This document shows positions 1-8,467 of a stretch of 43,088 nt of DNA, in pieces; the stretch's first letter is position 1, and the number at the start of each line of letters is the position of its first letter. This DNA is from Bacteroidota bacterium. GTDB taxonomy: Bacteria > Bacteroidota > Bacteroidia > Sphingobacteriales > Sphingobacteriaceae. Below the pieces are notes generated by a model. That model did not search any database and was not told the DNA's origin. It saw only the letters and a list, made by a program, of their open reading frames with translations. The stretch covers positions 1-43,088 of the forward strand of contig JABDFZ010000011.1 in the NCBI GenBank assembly GCA_013286325.1, given 5' to 3'. Made by a program: the position numbers and the translations under genes.

Positions 1-5
1 ACGCT

Positions 6-1313
6 ATGAAAAAGTATCAATTGTCCTGTTTATTTTCGCTTATTCTTATTGTACTGCTCTCCTGTAAAAAGGATCAGCAAAAGAGTTTATTAGCTAAAAG
101 CACTTCCGATCTCGAATCCCAATCACTTGGAGGCACATCTTTAACTGTCTCTATGGGTGGCAACGCCTTTGTTACCACTCTGGCCCCGGGTGGTTCCGAA
201 ACAGTAACAAGTACCACATTGGCCAACTGGACTAATGCCAACAGTATTTTCTCTGCCTATTTTCGCCTGGGTAATACTGGTTCGTTAACTGTAAAAGTAA
301 AGGCAAAGGTTGCTTCGGGCAGCAGTGTGGTTAAACTTACCGTAAACGGAACTGCATTTAATGTACACATGTCCGGCTCTGCTTTTACAACCTATAATGT
401 AGGTACGGTAAATATTACCAGCCCGGGGTATGTAAAAGTAAACTTCCAGGGAGTAAGCAAAACAGGAAGTTATTATGCTGATGTGTCCGACCTTATCATT
501 AGCGGTCCGGTGGTGGCCTCAAATGTACAGTACGCTAACGATTCAACAAACTTTTACTGGTCGCGCAGGGGGCCTTCAGTCCACTTAGGCTATACCGCAC
601 CAGCCAACTCCCAATGGTTTTATAACGAGGTTACTGTACCTGTTGGTCAGGATCCGGTTGGTTCCTATTTTATGGCTAATGGTTTTAACGAAGGATATTT
701 CGGGATGCAGGTAAACTCATCAACCGAACGCCGCATATTGTTTTCGGTGTGGAACCCTACAAGCGGAACTACAACCAGCACCAGGGCCGGAACGGGTGTT
801 GTGGTTCAAACCTTTTCGGGAGAAGGCAATGGCGGACAAGCTTATCTCGATTATAACTGGGTAGCAGGCAATACCTATAAATTTTTAACCGAAGCTGTAC
901 CTGATGCTTCCGGCAATACTACTTTTTCTTCGTGGTTTTATGCGCCGGAGGTTGGTGCATGGAAATTTATCACCTCGTGGTTAAGGCCGTCTACAACTAC
1001 TTATTTAGCCGGATTATATTCATTTGTAGAGAATTTCGATGATACGAATGGGTACTTGGGCCGGAAAGGTAATTTTGGTAACCAATGGGTAATGAGTTCA
1101 ACCGGCACCTGGACCGAGTTAACGAGCGCCTATTTTGATGGCGATGCTACAGCCAACAATCAGCAAAGGATGGATTATGCTGGTGGTCTTTCAGGCGGAA
1201 AGTTCTATTTGCAAAACGGAGGCTTCTTTGCAAACTATGTAACCCTCAATCAAACATTTACCCGGGCTGCAACAGGCACACCTCCAGTTATTAATTTCTC
1301 AACACTTCCATAA
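6..1313 (+). CDS. Secreted lipoprotein with DUF5077 and DUF3472 domains
   Basis: This 435-residue protein begins with a lipoprotein signal peptide; the lipobox VLLSC puts the lipidated Cys near residue 20, so it should be anchored in the envelope. After a Ser/Thr-rich linker, residues about 45-165 look like the beta-sandwich DUF5077 domain. Residues about 175-425 match the DUF3472 pattern, with its W/Y-rich segments such as YFGMQVNSSTERRILFSVW and GEGNGGQAYLDYNW. DUF3472 proteins are common in Bacteroidota near polysaccharide-use genes, and DUF5077 is probably carbohydrate-binding, but no reaction is established. The ATG is 5 bases from the window edge, so the promoter is not visible. A strong hairpin terminator follows. 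Domain assignment is from recalled family patterns. Confidence 0.85.
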   Translation: MKKYQLSCLFSLILIVLLSCKKDQQKSLLAKSTSDLESQSLGGTSLTVSMGGNAFVTTLAPGGSETVTSTTLANWTNANSIFSAYFRLGNTGSLTVKVKAKVASGSSVVKLTVNGTAFNVHMSGSAFTTYNVGTVNITSPGYVKVNFQGVSKTGSYYADVSDLIISGPVVASNVQYANDSTNFYWSRRGPSVHLGYTAPANSQWFYNEVTVPVGQDPVGSYFMANGFNEGYFGMQVNSSTERRILFSVWNPTSGTTTSTRAGTGVVVQTFSGEGNGGQAYLDYNWVAGNTYKFLTEAVPDASGNTTFSSWFYAPEVGAWKFITSWLRPSTTTYLAGLYSFVENFDDTNGYLGRKGNFGNQWVMSSTGTWTELTSAYFDGDATANNQQRMDYAGGLSGGKFYLQNGGFFANYVTLNQTFTRAATGTPPVINFSTLP

Positions 1314-1337
1314 GCTTTAAAACTGGATATTAATTAT

Positions 1338-1373
1338 AAAGCGGCAATTGTACTTACAATTGCCGCTTTATTT
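1338..1373 (+). terminator. Intrinsic terminator after the DUF3472 gene
   Basis: A perfect 13-bp inverted repeat (1338-1350 with 1357-1369, GC-rich core GCGGCAATTG) with a 6-base loop is followed by TATTT. It lies 25 bases past the stop codon of the upstream gene. Confidence 0.8.
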
Positions 1374-1731
1374 CCCCACAGTCAGATAATAAATATTTTC
1401 CGGCTTCTATTATCGTATAGCTTATGAATTGACGTTTAGCCAGTAGTATTTATACGAAAAGTGTAAACCATGTCTTTTTTCAAAAAATCAATTCAAGTTA
1501 TTGATTAACAGATGTTTATACATGGGTTAACATTGAAAAGTGTAAACCCAGCGTAAACCCACTTTTTTGCTATTTGAGTCATTTCCAATCCAAGACTACA
1601 CGTCAATTGTGGTTGACATAACACTGATCATCTATTGAATGTTGCAGTAGGTAAACTAATAGCAGTCACCCTGCCCGAGCCATTGCTGAAGCTTTAATTC
1701 CGAAATCGGACTTCCAAAATCCGAAATCACT
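1374..1731. other. Gene-free stretch with repeated GTGTAAACC motif
   Basis: This 358-base gap between convergent genes has no credible reading frame. It holds two exact copies of the 14-mer GAAAAGTGTAAACC (1456-1469 and 1535-1548), a third partial copy (GCGTAAACCC near 1551-1560) and a related GTTTATACATGGGTT near 1514-1528. It ends with a word-repeat cassette touching the stop codon of the minus-strand gene. Confidence 0.6.
1698..1730. repeat. Word-repeat cassette (TCCGAAATC words) at the tyrA-like stop codon
   Basis: Two copies of a TCCGAAATC word flank a GGACTTCC centre. The cassette ends one base from the stop codon of the minus-strand prephenate dehydrogenase gene. The same word family recurs at 22310-22424. 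Confidence 0.6.
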
Positions 1732-2991
1732 TTACTCCATCATTAATCTTCTAATTAATTCCGCGCTTTGCTTATTGCCTTCTTCCAGCCTGCTGCCAAA
1801 AAATGCCTGTACATCAGTAAAGTGTTTTTTGTAGCCTTCCATATCGCCATAACCAATAATTGACGACCATTCCCTTACAGCCGAGTGAAATTCCAAATCA
1901 TCACCCCTGATCGTTTTGTCGTATAATGCTGTCACTATCGATTCTTCAAGCAGTTCTTCATTTTTAAACAGGTATTCGGCAATGCCAAGGCGCAGGCGGA
2001 ATGGTGGTGTTTGGCAAATAAGGTTATCATAAGGATTTACGCCCAGGTGATACCAGGCGTCAACCATGCTCAGAAGACTAAGGTGTGAATTTGGTTTTTT
2101 CTGTTCCGGCTTTTGCGACAGTGAAAACTCCTTCATTACTGTATCTTTCAGCATAATAGGCTTGCGGCTTTCATGAAAAACGAAGTCGCGCGCACGGTAA
2201 AGCCTTGCCCTAAATGCTTCTTCCTCTTCCTTTATCATCAACTTAAACAATTCCGATTCGGATATAGCATAGCGTTTCACCTGCTGCCTGGCATAGGGAT
2301 TAAGTATGGCCAAGCCTGCATACACGTGCGCCTTATAGCTAAAAATACGCAGCATGGTAAGGATCTTCACATTGTCTATCCCCCCTAAATACGATCCATT
2401 TTCCCATGGGAAAAAACCTGCCTCCTTCCAGCCGGTACCCATGCTTTCAAAACCAACGTGGGTAACAGCCTGTGTGTCGGCAACAATTTTGTCGTGCTCG
2501 TGGTAATCGGTCATCTCTACAATATCCGATCCAATGGCAGTAAACAGGTCAAGCATCCGCTGGTAAGCATCATCTGCCGCCTTATGCCTGATCAGGATCA
2601 GCTTTTGTCCCTTAGGTTTAAAGCCCGGTCCATGCATCCCATGGAAAGTAATTATTTGAGCATCGGCGGGCAGGTGTTTTTCAAATGCATTTATCTCAGG
2701 GGTTTTAACTGATGTTTGTCCGGCAACAATAGCCCCATATTTTGTTGATGGACCAAATTCTGCAACAACCGTCAGCATCTTATCAGCCTCAACCGAATAG
2801 ATGATAAGGTCGGAAATACGGGAAACATCCTTCCCGCTATCCATAACATTAATATGGTAAGGCGAAAGCTCTTCTTCCAGCTTATCGCGGTTTTCCGGCA
2901 GGTCGCAGCCGCAAACCTGGTAGCCGGCTTCGGCAAATGCTTTGGCGTATAAACGCCCCATATCACCTAAGCCAATTATGCCTATATTCAT
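1732..2991 (-). CDS. tyrA: Prephenate dehydrogenase, fungal Tyr1-like
   Basis: Predicted to oxidatively decarboxylate prephenate to 4-hydroxyphenylpyruvate in tyrosine synthesis. The N-terminus carries a Rossmann NAD(P)-binding motif (GIIGLGDMGRLYAKAF, residues 4-19) followed by an acidic residue in CDLPE. Further blocks such as IIYSVEA, GQTSVKTPEI, ITFHGMHGP, EHDKIVADTQAVTH, NPYARQQ and PNSHLSLLSMVDAWY closely resemble the yeast TYR1 protein as I recall it, more than the compact bacterial TyrA. At 419 residues it is also nearer Tyr1 (about 440-450) than TyrA (about 280-370). No chorismate mutase or ACT domain is evident. It stands alone, convergent with the DUF3472 gene and divergent from the next gene. 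ATG start. Confidence 0.85.
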   Translation of the reverse strand: MNIGIIGLGDMGRLYAKAFAEAGYQVCGCDLPENRDKLEEELSPYHINVMDSGKDVSRISDLIIYSVEADKMLTVVAEFGPSTKYGAIVAGQTSVKTPEINAFEKHLPADAQIITFHGMHGPGFKPKGQKLILIRHKAADDAYQRMLDLFTAIGSDIVEMTDYHEHDKIVADTQAVTHVGFESMGTGWKEAGFFPWENGSYLGGIDNVKILTMLRIFSYKAHVYAGLAILNPYARQQVKRYAISESELFKLMIKEEEEAFRARLYRARDFVFHESRKPIMLKDTVMKEFSLSQKPEQKKPNSHLSLLSMVDAWYHLGVNPYDNLICQTPPFRLRLGIAEYLFKNEELLEESIVTALYDKTIRGDDLEFHSAVREWSSIIGYGDMEGYKKHFTDVQAFFGSRLEEGNKQSAELIRRLMME

Positions 2992-3120
2992 GCTGCTAAT
3001 ATAACTATGAGTAGCAAAATTCCGTACTAAACCTTACATTCGTTGTACAAAATGGCATTTTAATACAATAAAAACCTTAAAAGGCCTGTTTTGTTAATAT
3101 TGTTGAACCAAACTTATACC

Positions 3121-3816
3121 ATGAAGAATTTTTTTATCGTAAGATTATTCACCATTATAACACTAATTTTCCTGTGCACTTTGCAGGGTTTTTCGGGTAG
3201 CAATAAAAAATTTGCAATACAAGCGCCTGCTGTAAAATCCTCTCCCGCGCAAAACAGGCAAGCCCCTCCTTTCAAATATCACAAGCCTACTAAAGAGGAT
3301 ACCATTCTGATGAATGATAAATCGTTAAACGGCCAGTACAGATACCTTTTAACCAAAATATATCACTACCAGGAACCCTTTGTTACCTCGTTATACAGGA
3401 ACCTGAAAGATACCATTATTGCCGATCGCCGTAAATTGCAGGAAGCAGAAACAAAGCTTGCAGCCCAAAACAAAACCACCAACGACCTGCAAAGCAGTGT
3501 AAGTGAAAAAGAAAAATCGCTGGCACAGTCGAATGCAAGAGTTAATTCGGTGAACTTTTTAGGCATCTACGTAGATAAATCTGTTTATAACCTCATCATG
3601 TGGGGTTTGGTTATTATTCTTGGGGCAACTGCAGCTATTGTAATATTCCGCTCGGGAAGCCATAGCCGTGAAGCCAGATACAGGATAAATCTTTATAACG
3701 AGCTTGATGAAGAGTTTAAGGCGTATAAGGCAAAGGCCAACGATAAAGAAAAGAAGCTTGCCCGCGAACTGCAAACCGAGCGCAACAAGGTGGATGAACT
3801 AATGGGTAGAGCATAA
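3121..3816 (+). CDS. Membrane protein with signal peptide, coiled coil and one internal TM
   Basis: I do not recognise a characterised family. The 231-residue product starts with a signal peptide (MKNFFIVRLFTIITLIFL). A region with a conserved-looking LNGQYRYLLTK segment follows, then a charged coiled coil around residues 105-150 and a transmembrane segment around 160-180 (LIMWGLVIILGATAAIVIF). The C-terminal tail is again charged and helical (KAKANDKEKKLARELQTE). The topology suggests a periplasmic N-terminal part and a cytoplasmic coiled tail. I chose the ATG at 3121; an in-frame TTG at 3091 would add ten residues in front of the signal peptide. The EVE-like gene starts only 9 bases downstream, so the two are probably co-transcribed. 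Confidence 0.65.
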   Translation: MKNFFIVRLFTIITLIFLCTLQGFSGSNKKFAIQAPAVKSSPAQNRQAPPFKYHKPTKEDTILMNDKSLNGQYRYLLTKIYHYQEPFVTSLYRNLKDTIIADRRKLQEAETKLAAQNKTTNDLQSSVSEKEKSLAQSNARVNSVNFLGIYVDKSVYNLIMWGLVIILGATAAIVIFRSGSHSREARYRINLYNELDEEFKAYKAKANDKEKKLARELQTERNKVDELMGRA

Positions 3817-3825
3817 TTAATCATT

Positions 3826-4275
3826 ATGAAAGCCTATCTTTTTGGCTGGAATCCTTTAAAATGGGAATGGGCCAACCTCGACGAGGACATTAAGAACCTT
3901 GCTGAAACCGGGAAGTATGAAGAAAACTGGAGTGTTGCCAGCCATAAAACTATCCAACCGGGCGATAGGGCATACATTATCAGGGTTGGAGTAGAGCCAA
4001 AAGGTATTTTTGCGTCGGGGTTTGTTACAGCAGCACCTTACCAGGTATATCATAACGGCAGGTTGCGCTATCGTATTAATATAGCATTTGATGTTTTGCT
4101 CAATCCGAAAAAAGAATCTATCCTTTCGCTGGATATTTTAAAAACAGGAAATCTTGCCGCCCAAAACTGGACACCCCAGGCATCCGGCATTTCCATAAAA
4201 CCACAGCTTGTTGACGAGTTAGATGGTGTATGGCTCGATTTCCTGGCAAACAACTCAAAAGTAGAGCTTTTGTAG
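3826..4275 (+). CDS. EVE/PUA-like domain protein
   Basis: A 149-residue single-domain protein that looks like an EVE/PUA-fold reader domain. Visible signs are the opening MKAYLFGWNPLKWEW, the turn IQPGDRAYIIRVG followed by KGIFASGFV, and the beta strand RYRINIAFDVLL. EVE domains bind modified bases in DNA or RNA, and similar N-terminal modules occur fused to HNH or McrB-type nucleases. Here no nuclease domain follows and the protein ends after the domain. It lies 9 bases behind a membrane coiled-coil gene. The family call is pattern recognition; ligand and role are unknown. Confidence 0.6.
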   Translation: MKAYLFGWNPLKWEWANLDEDIKNLAETGKYEENWSVASHKTIQPGDRAYIIRVGVEPKGIFASGFVTAAPYQVYHNGRLRYRINIAFDVLLNPKKESILSLDILKTGNLAAQNWTPQASGISIKPQLVDELDGVWLDFLANNSKVELL

Positions 4276-4364
4276 ATCCACAATTATATCGACCTGTTCC
4301 TCCTCATTTTTACTCAGGATAAAACCATTGAATTTTATTCAAAATTATAGCGTATCAGCTGTAA

Positions 4365-4400
4365 CATAATAACATACATAATTATCTAAATGTTATTATG
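4365..4400 (+). promoter_or_regulatory. Perfect hairpin that includes the start codon of the next gene
   Basis: CATAATAACAT (4365-4375) and ATGTTATTATG (4390-4400) are perfect 11-bp inverted arms with a 14-base spacer. The last three bases of the right arm are the ATG of the aspartyl-protease-like gene. In RNA this would bury the start codon. Confidence 0.55.
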
Positions 4401-5693
4401 AAACCAAAACTTCAACTATCCCTTATTGCCATATTTTTAATATTGGCTGGCTGCACTAAGCCGAAAGTATCAAACAATCCGGGTTCCGTTAAAAAACTCC
4501 ATGACCTGTTAGATAAAAGTGATTATTTTAAACTTGATGTGCAGTTTAAAATGCTTACCGACAGTATTGATGATGGAAACCGCTTGTACTTTAAAGCATA
4601 TCTTGATAATGCATTTAACCGCAATGAAGAGTGCATTAAAGATATCGATTCTGTACTGGTTAATAAATCCATTAAATTACCCGATTCTACAAAAACTGCT
4701 TTAAAACAATTGCAGGGCGATAGCTATTTCAAAACCTATCAATACCTAAAAGCAGCACAATGCGATAGCAGTATATTGAAACTGTACAAGAAGTCGCTGC
4801 ACAAGGATGTTATTGATGATGTGAATAATAATCTTTTAATAAGGAACGCACTAAAAGATATTCCGGCGCAGCAAACAGTTATAAAAAACAACACCACAAT
4901 ACCCTGGAAGAAAGATATGATTGGCCTGATCGAAATTCCTTTTACTACCCATAACCAATCTTTCGACGGAATATTCGATACCAGGGCCAACATATCCTCT
5001 ATTACGCAAACCTATGCTAAAAAATTAGGGTTGCATATTTTAGATGTATCGTATAACGAAGGTAGCGGCGCCACAGGCATCCAGTTTAAAACAGGTATGG
5101 GTATTGCCGATAGTCTATATATTGGTAATGTATTGGTGAAAAATGTGGTTTTCCAGGTGATGCCCGATTCTATCCTTTATATTGCCCAGGTAAAATTCCA
5201 GCTGAATGTTATTATAGGGTTCCCGGTTATTGAGCAAATGCAGGAAGTACATATTTTCAGCAACGGAAAAATGACTATCCCGGTTACCCCTGCCAAAAGC
5301 GACTTGCATAACTTTGCCCTCGATGGCCTTGACCCTGTTATTGCTTTAAAAGCAGGTAATGATACCTTATCGTTCCATTTTGATTCCGGTGCCAGCTCAT
5401 CCAATCTATATGCCGCTTACTTTGCAAAATATAAGGCTGATGTAATTAAGAAAGGCTTCAAAAAAACAGTTGGGTTTGGCGGTGCGGGTGGTTCTCAAAG
5501 GAAGGAAGTATATATTTTGGCAAAGCTCGACCTTGCTTTAGGCGGTAAAAATGTAAGTATCGACAGTGTAAGCGTACTTCAGCAGCCGATAACACCCGGT
5601 GAAAAATTCTACGGCAATATAGGCCAGGATTTCACCTCGAAATTCAGCGAAATAATTTACAACTTTAAGGATATGTATATTAAAGGACAATAA
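4398..5693 (+). CDS. Lipoprotein with two retropepsin-like aspartyl protease domains
   Basis: A 431-residue lipoprotein; the lipobox LILAGC puts the lipid Cys at residue 19. Residues about 25-160 are an alpha-helical, TPR-like region (NRLYFKAYLDNAFNRNEECI). Two aspartyl-protease-like domains follow. In the first, the active-site loop reads FDTRANISS (Asp194), where the usual D-T/S-G-A has Arg in place of Gly. In the second, FDSGASSSN (Asp329) is canonical. Each half also has a hydrophobic-G strand (NVIIGFPVIE, FYGNIGQDF). Retropepsin-like proteins normally dimerise, so two copies in one chain could form a pseudo-dimer. The DTG-to-DTR change suggests reduced or altered catalysis. A hairpin covers its start codon. 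Confidence 0.75.
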   Translation: MKPKLQLSLIAIFLILAGCTKPKVSNNPGSVKKLHDLLDKSDYFKLDVQFKMLTDSIDDGNRLYFKAYLDNAFNRNEECIKDIDSVLVNKSIKLPDSTKTALKQLQGDSYFKTYQYLKAAQCDSSILKLYKKSLHKDVIDDVNNNLLIRNALKDIPAQQTVIKNNTTIPWKKDMIGLIEIPFTTHNQSFDGIFDTRANISSITQTYAKKLGLHILDVSYNEGSGATGIQFKTGMGIADSLYIGNVLVKNVVFQVMPDSILYIAQVKFQLNVIIGFPVIEQMQEVHIFSNGKMTIPVTPAKSDLHNFALDGLDPVIALKAGNDTLSFHFDSGASSSNLYAAYFAKYKADVIKKGFKKTVGFGGAGGSQRKEVYILAKLDLALGGKNVSIDSVSVLQQPITPGEKFYGNIGQDFTSKFSEIIYNFKDMYIKGQ

Positions 5694-5720
5694 TAAATTA
5701 AATAAAACATTTACAGATTA

Positions 5721-5753
5721 AAAAAGGCCATCTCTTTCGAAATGGCCATTTCT
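5721..5753. terminator. Bidirectional terminator between convergent genes
   Basis: GGCCAT (5726-5731) pairs with ATGGCC (5742-5747). A-rich sequence precedes it and T-rich sequence follows, so it can serve both the protease-like gene (+) and the str cluster (-), where the tail reads GGCCTTTTTT. Confidence 0.65.
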
Positions 5754-5756
5754 TTT

Positions 5757-5803
5757 ATCTTGAATCTTGATTCTTATCTCTTGATTCTAAATATCTGATC
5801 TTC
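5757..5803. repeat. Word-repeat cassette (TCTTGATTCT words) near the rpsJ end
   Basis: Tandem imperfect copies of TCTTGAATCT, TCTTGATTCT and TCTCTTGATTCT lie 8 bases beyond the rpsJ stop codon. Only one arm is obvious here. Confidence 0.5.
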
Positions 5804-5811
5804 CGGTACTA

Positions 5812-6117
5812 TCACACCTTGATCTCAACTTCAACACCGCTTGGCAATTCAAGCTTCATTAAAGCATCAACAGTTTTTGAATTTGAACTGTAGATATCCA
5901 ATAAGCGTTTGTATGAGCATAATTGAAATTGCTCACGTGCTTTTTTGTTTACGTGCGGTGAACGCAATACTGTGAAAATTTTCTTTTCAGTTGGTAATGG
6001 AAGTGGTCCGCTTACTACAGCGCCTGTCGGCTTTACTGTTTTTACGATTTTTTCAGCTGATTTATCAACCAGGTTGTAATCGTACGATTTTAATTTAATT
6101 CTGATCCTTTGGCTCAT
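5812..6117 (-). CDS. rpsJ: 30S ribosomal protein S10
   Basis: S10 is a small-subunit head protein and, as NusE, a transcription antitermination factor. The 101-residue sequence matches the family in length and in blocks such as [33 protein letters not shown] and [12 protein letters not shown]. It follows fusA by 132 bases and is the last gene of this cluster: the next gene is convergent and a terminator lies between them. In most bacteria rplC follows rpsJ directly, so the S10 operon is separated here. Confidence 0.98.
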   Translation of the reverse strand: MSQRIRIKLKSYDYNLVDKSAEKIVKTVKPTGAVVSGPLPLPTEKKIFTVLRSPHVNKKAREQFQLCSYKRLLDIYSSNSKTVDALMKLELPSGVEVEIKV

Positions 6118-6164
6118 TTTGTTTTTGTTTTAAATTACTCTAAGAGCTATTTGTTAGAGCAATT

Positions 6165-6251
6165 AATTTGAAAATTTATTTATTTGAAAATTTGAAGATT
6201 GAAGAAAGCTAATTTTCAAATCAGCACATCATCAAATCTTCAAATTAATTT
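6165..6251. repeat. Word-repeat inverted cassette between fusA and rpsJ
   Basis: The left arm (6165-6204) and right arm (6211-6251) are built of TTTGAAAA and TTTGAAGATT words. AATTTGAAGATT at 6189-6200 is the exact reverse complement of 6235-6246. The cassette touches the fusA stop codon (6250-6252). Confidence 0.7.
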
Positions 6252-8361
6252 AAGCATTTGCAGCAGCTTTTTTGCCTTTTGCTTTAGCAACTACTTCTTC
6301 CTGTACGTTACGTGGCGCTTCAGCATAGTGATCAAACTCCATGGTTGAAGTAGCACGGCCCGAAGTGATAGTACGTAACTGGGTTACATAACCAAACATT
6401 TCCGAAAGTGGTACAGTAGCTTTAATTACCTGTGCACCTGCACGTGAATCCATACCTAAAAGCTGGCCACGACGACGGTTCATGTCACCAATAACGTCAC
6501 CCATGTTTTCTTCGGGGGTTAGGATCTCGATCTTCATGATTGGCTCAAGCAGCATTGGTTTACATTTTGGCAACGCCTCACGGTAAGCAGATTTTGCAGC
6601 TATCTCGAAAGATAACGCATCTGAATCGACTGCGTGGAACGAACCATCAATTAAACGTACTTTTAAGCTGGTTAACGGGTAACCCGCTAATACACCATTT
6701 GCCATTGAAGCAGCAAAGCCTTTTTCAACAGATGGAATAAACTCACGTGGGATTGCACCACCGCTGATTTCATTCACAAACTGTAAGCCTTCTTTACCTT
6801 CGTCATTTGGTGAAAGTATAACCTGGATATCGGCAAATTTACCACGACCACCGGTTTGTTTCTTATAAGTTTCGCGGTGCTGTACGGTACCGGTAATTGA
6901 TTCTTTGTAAGCAACCTGTGGCGCACCCTGGTTAACCTCTACTTTAAACTCACGTTTTAAGCGGTCCATGATGATATCTAAGTGAAGCTCGCCCATACCT
7001 GAAATTACAGTCTGGCCGGTTTCTTCATCAGAGTTTACACGGAAAGTTGGATCCTCTTCAGATAATTTACCTAAAGCCATACCCAATTTATCTACGTCAG
7101 CCTGTGTTTTAGGCTCAATAGCTAAACCGATAACCGGCTCAGGGAAGTTCATTGATTCCAAAACTATCGGGTGTTTCTCATCACAAAGGGTATCACCTGT
7201 TTTAATATCCTTAAAGCCTACTACCGCAGCAATATCACCTGCACCCACGTTAGGGATAGGGTTTTGCTTGTTAGCATGCATTTGGAAAATACGGCTGATA
7301 CGTTCTTTGTTTCCTGAACGCATGTTATGTACATATGAACCAGCCTCAAGGTTACCTGAATACACGCGGATAAAGCACAAACGGCCTACGAAAGGATCGG
7401 TTGCAATTTTAAACGCTAATGCTGCAAATGGTTCTTTTTCTGATGGCTGACGAACAATTTCTTCGCCGGTATCAGGGTTTGTACCAACAATACCTTCAAC
7501 GTCCATTGGTGAAGGAAGTAATTCCATCACATAGTCAAGCATAGTTTGTACACCTTTGTTTTTGAAAGATGAACCGCAAACCATAGGAACAATCTTAGCA
7601 TCCAAAACAGCTTTACGTAAAGCGTCAAGCACTTCGCGTTCAGTAATTGTTTCTGGTGCATCGAAGAATTTCTCCATCAGGCTCTCATCATAGTCAGCTA
7701 CTGATTCAAGAAGTTTTTCTCTCCACTCAGTTGCTTCTTCTATCATATCCTCAGGGATAGGCACTTCAGTAAAGGTCATACCTTTATCGTGCTCATTCCA
7801 AACAATACCTTTCCAGTTAATTAAATCAACAACACCTTTAAAGTTCTCTTCAGCACCAATTGGTAACTGTAAAGGAACAGCGTTGCTGCCTAACATGCTT
7901 TTTACCTGTTTTACAACATTTAAAAAGTCGGCACCGCTACGGTCCATTTTATTAACGAAACCTATACGGGCAACGTTGTAGTTATTAGCAAGTCTCCAGT
8001 TGGTTTCAGATTGTGGCTCAACACCATCAACAGCCGAAAACAAGAACACCAAACCATCCAATACACGTAATGAACGATTCACCTCAACGGTAAAATCCAC
8101 GTGTCCCGGGGTATCAATAATGTTGATATGGTATGAATGTCCTCTGTATTTCCAGTCGATAGTAGTAGCAGCAGATGTGATAGTGATACCACGTTCCTGC
8201 TCCTGCGCCATCCAGTCCATTGTAGCTGCACCTTCGTGAACCTCACCAATTTTATGGCTAAAGCCCGAGTAGTACAGTATACGCTCTGTAGTTGTAGTTT
8301 TGCCGGCATCAATGTGAGCGGCAATACCTATGTTTCTTGTATATCTTAAATCTCTTGACAT
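6250..8361 (-). CDS. fusA: Translation elongation factor G
   Basis: EF-G is the GTPase that drives ribosomal translocation and, with RRF, recycling. The 703-residue length is normal. GTPase motifs are all visible: G1 AHIDAGKTT (residues 16-24), G2 with RGITI, G3 DTPGH, G4 NKMD, followed by domains II to V, including the [11 protein letters not shown] and [12 protein letters not shown] blocks of domain IV. It sits in the order rpsL-rpsG-fusA-rpsJ. Gaps on both sides hold word-repeat cassettes. The C-terminus ends in an Ala/Lys tail ([11 protein letters not shown]). Confidence 0.98.
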   Translation of the reverse strand: MSRDLRYTRNIGIAAHIDAGKTTTTERILYYSGFSHKIGEVHEGAATMDWMAQEQERGITITSAATTIDWKYRGHSYHINIIDTPGHVDFTVEVNRSLRVLDGLVFLFSAVDGVEPQSETNWRLANNYNVARIGFVNKMDRSGADFLNVVKQVKSMLGSNAVPLQLPIGAEENFKGVVDLINWKGIVWNEHDKGMTFTEVPIPEDMIEEATEWREKLLESVADYDESLMEKFFDAPETITEREVLDALRKAVLDAKIVPMVCGSSFKNKGVQTMLDYVMELLPSPMDVEGIVGTNPDTGEEIVRQPSEKEPFAALAFKIATDPFVGRLCFIRVYSGNLEAGSYVHNMRSGNKERISRIFQMHANKQNPIPNVGAGDIAAVVGFKDIKTGDTLCDEKHPIVLESMNFPEPVIGLAIEPKTQADVDKLGMALGKLSEEDPTFRVNSDEETGQTVISGMGELHLDIIMDRLKREFKVEVNQGAPQVAYKESITGTVQHRETYKKQTGGRGKFADIQVILSPNDEGKEGLQFVNEISGGAIPREFIPSVEKGFAASMANGVLAGYPLTSLKVRLIDGSFHAVDSDALSFEIAAKSAYREALPKCKPMLLEPIMKIEILTPEENMGDVIGDMNRRRGQLLGMDSRAGAQVIKATVPLSEMFGYVTQLRTITSGRATSTMEFDHYAEAPRNVQEEVVAKAKGKKAAANA

Positions 8362-8373
8362 GGGTTTTTAATG

Positions 8374-8463
8374 ATTGAATTAGTGAATTGGCGAAGGAGT
8401 GATTTTAATATGTTGTTATTATTAACAAATCACTAATTCACTCCTTCACTAATTCGCTAATTT
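8374..8463. repeat. Word-repeat inverted cassette between rpsG and fusA
   Basis: The left arm (8374-8405) reads in words GAATTAGTGAATT, GGCGAA, GGAGTGATT. The right arm (8427-8463) is complementary, but has AATTCACT words in a different number and order. It lies 4 bases from the rpsG stop codon, inside an essential translation operon. Confidence 0.75.
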
Positions 8464-8467
8464 CCTA

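Noticed and set aside
1456..1561. Replication origin with DnaA-box-like iterons
   Set aside because: The repeated GTGTAAACC word does not match the DnaA box, and no dnaA, dnaN or origin-type AT-rich unwinding region is nearby.
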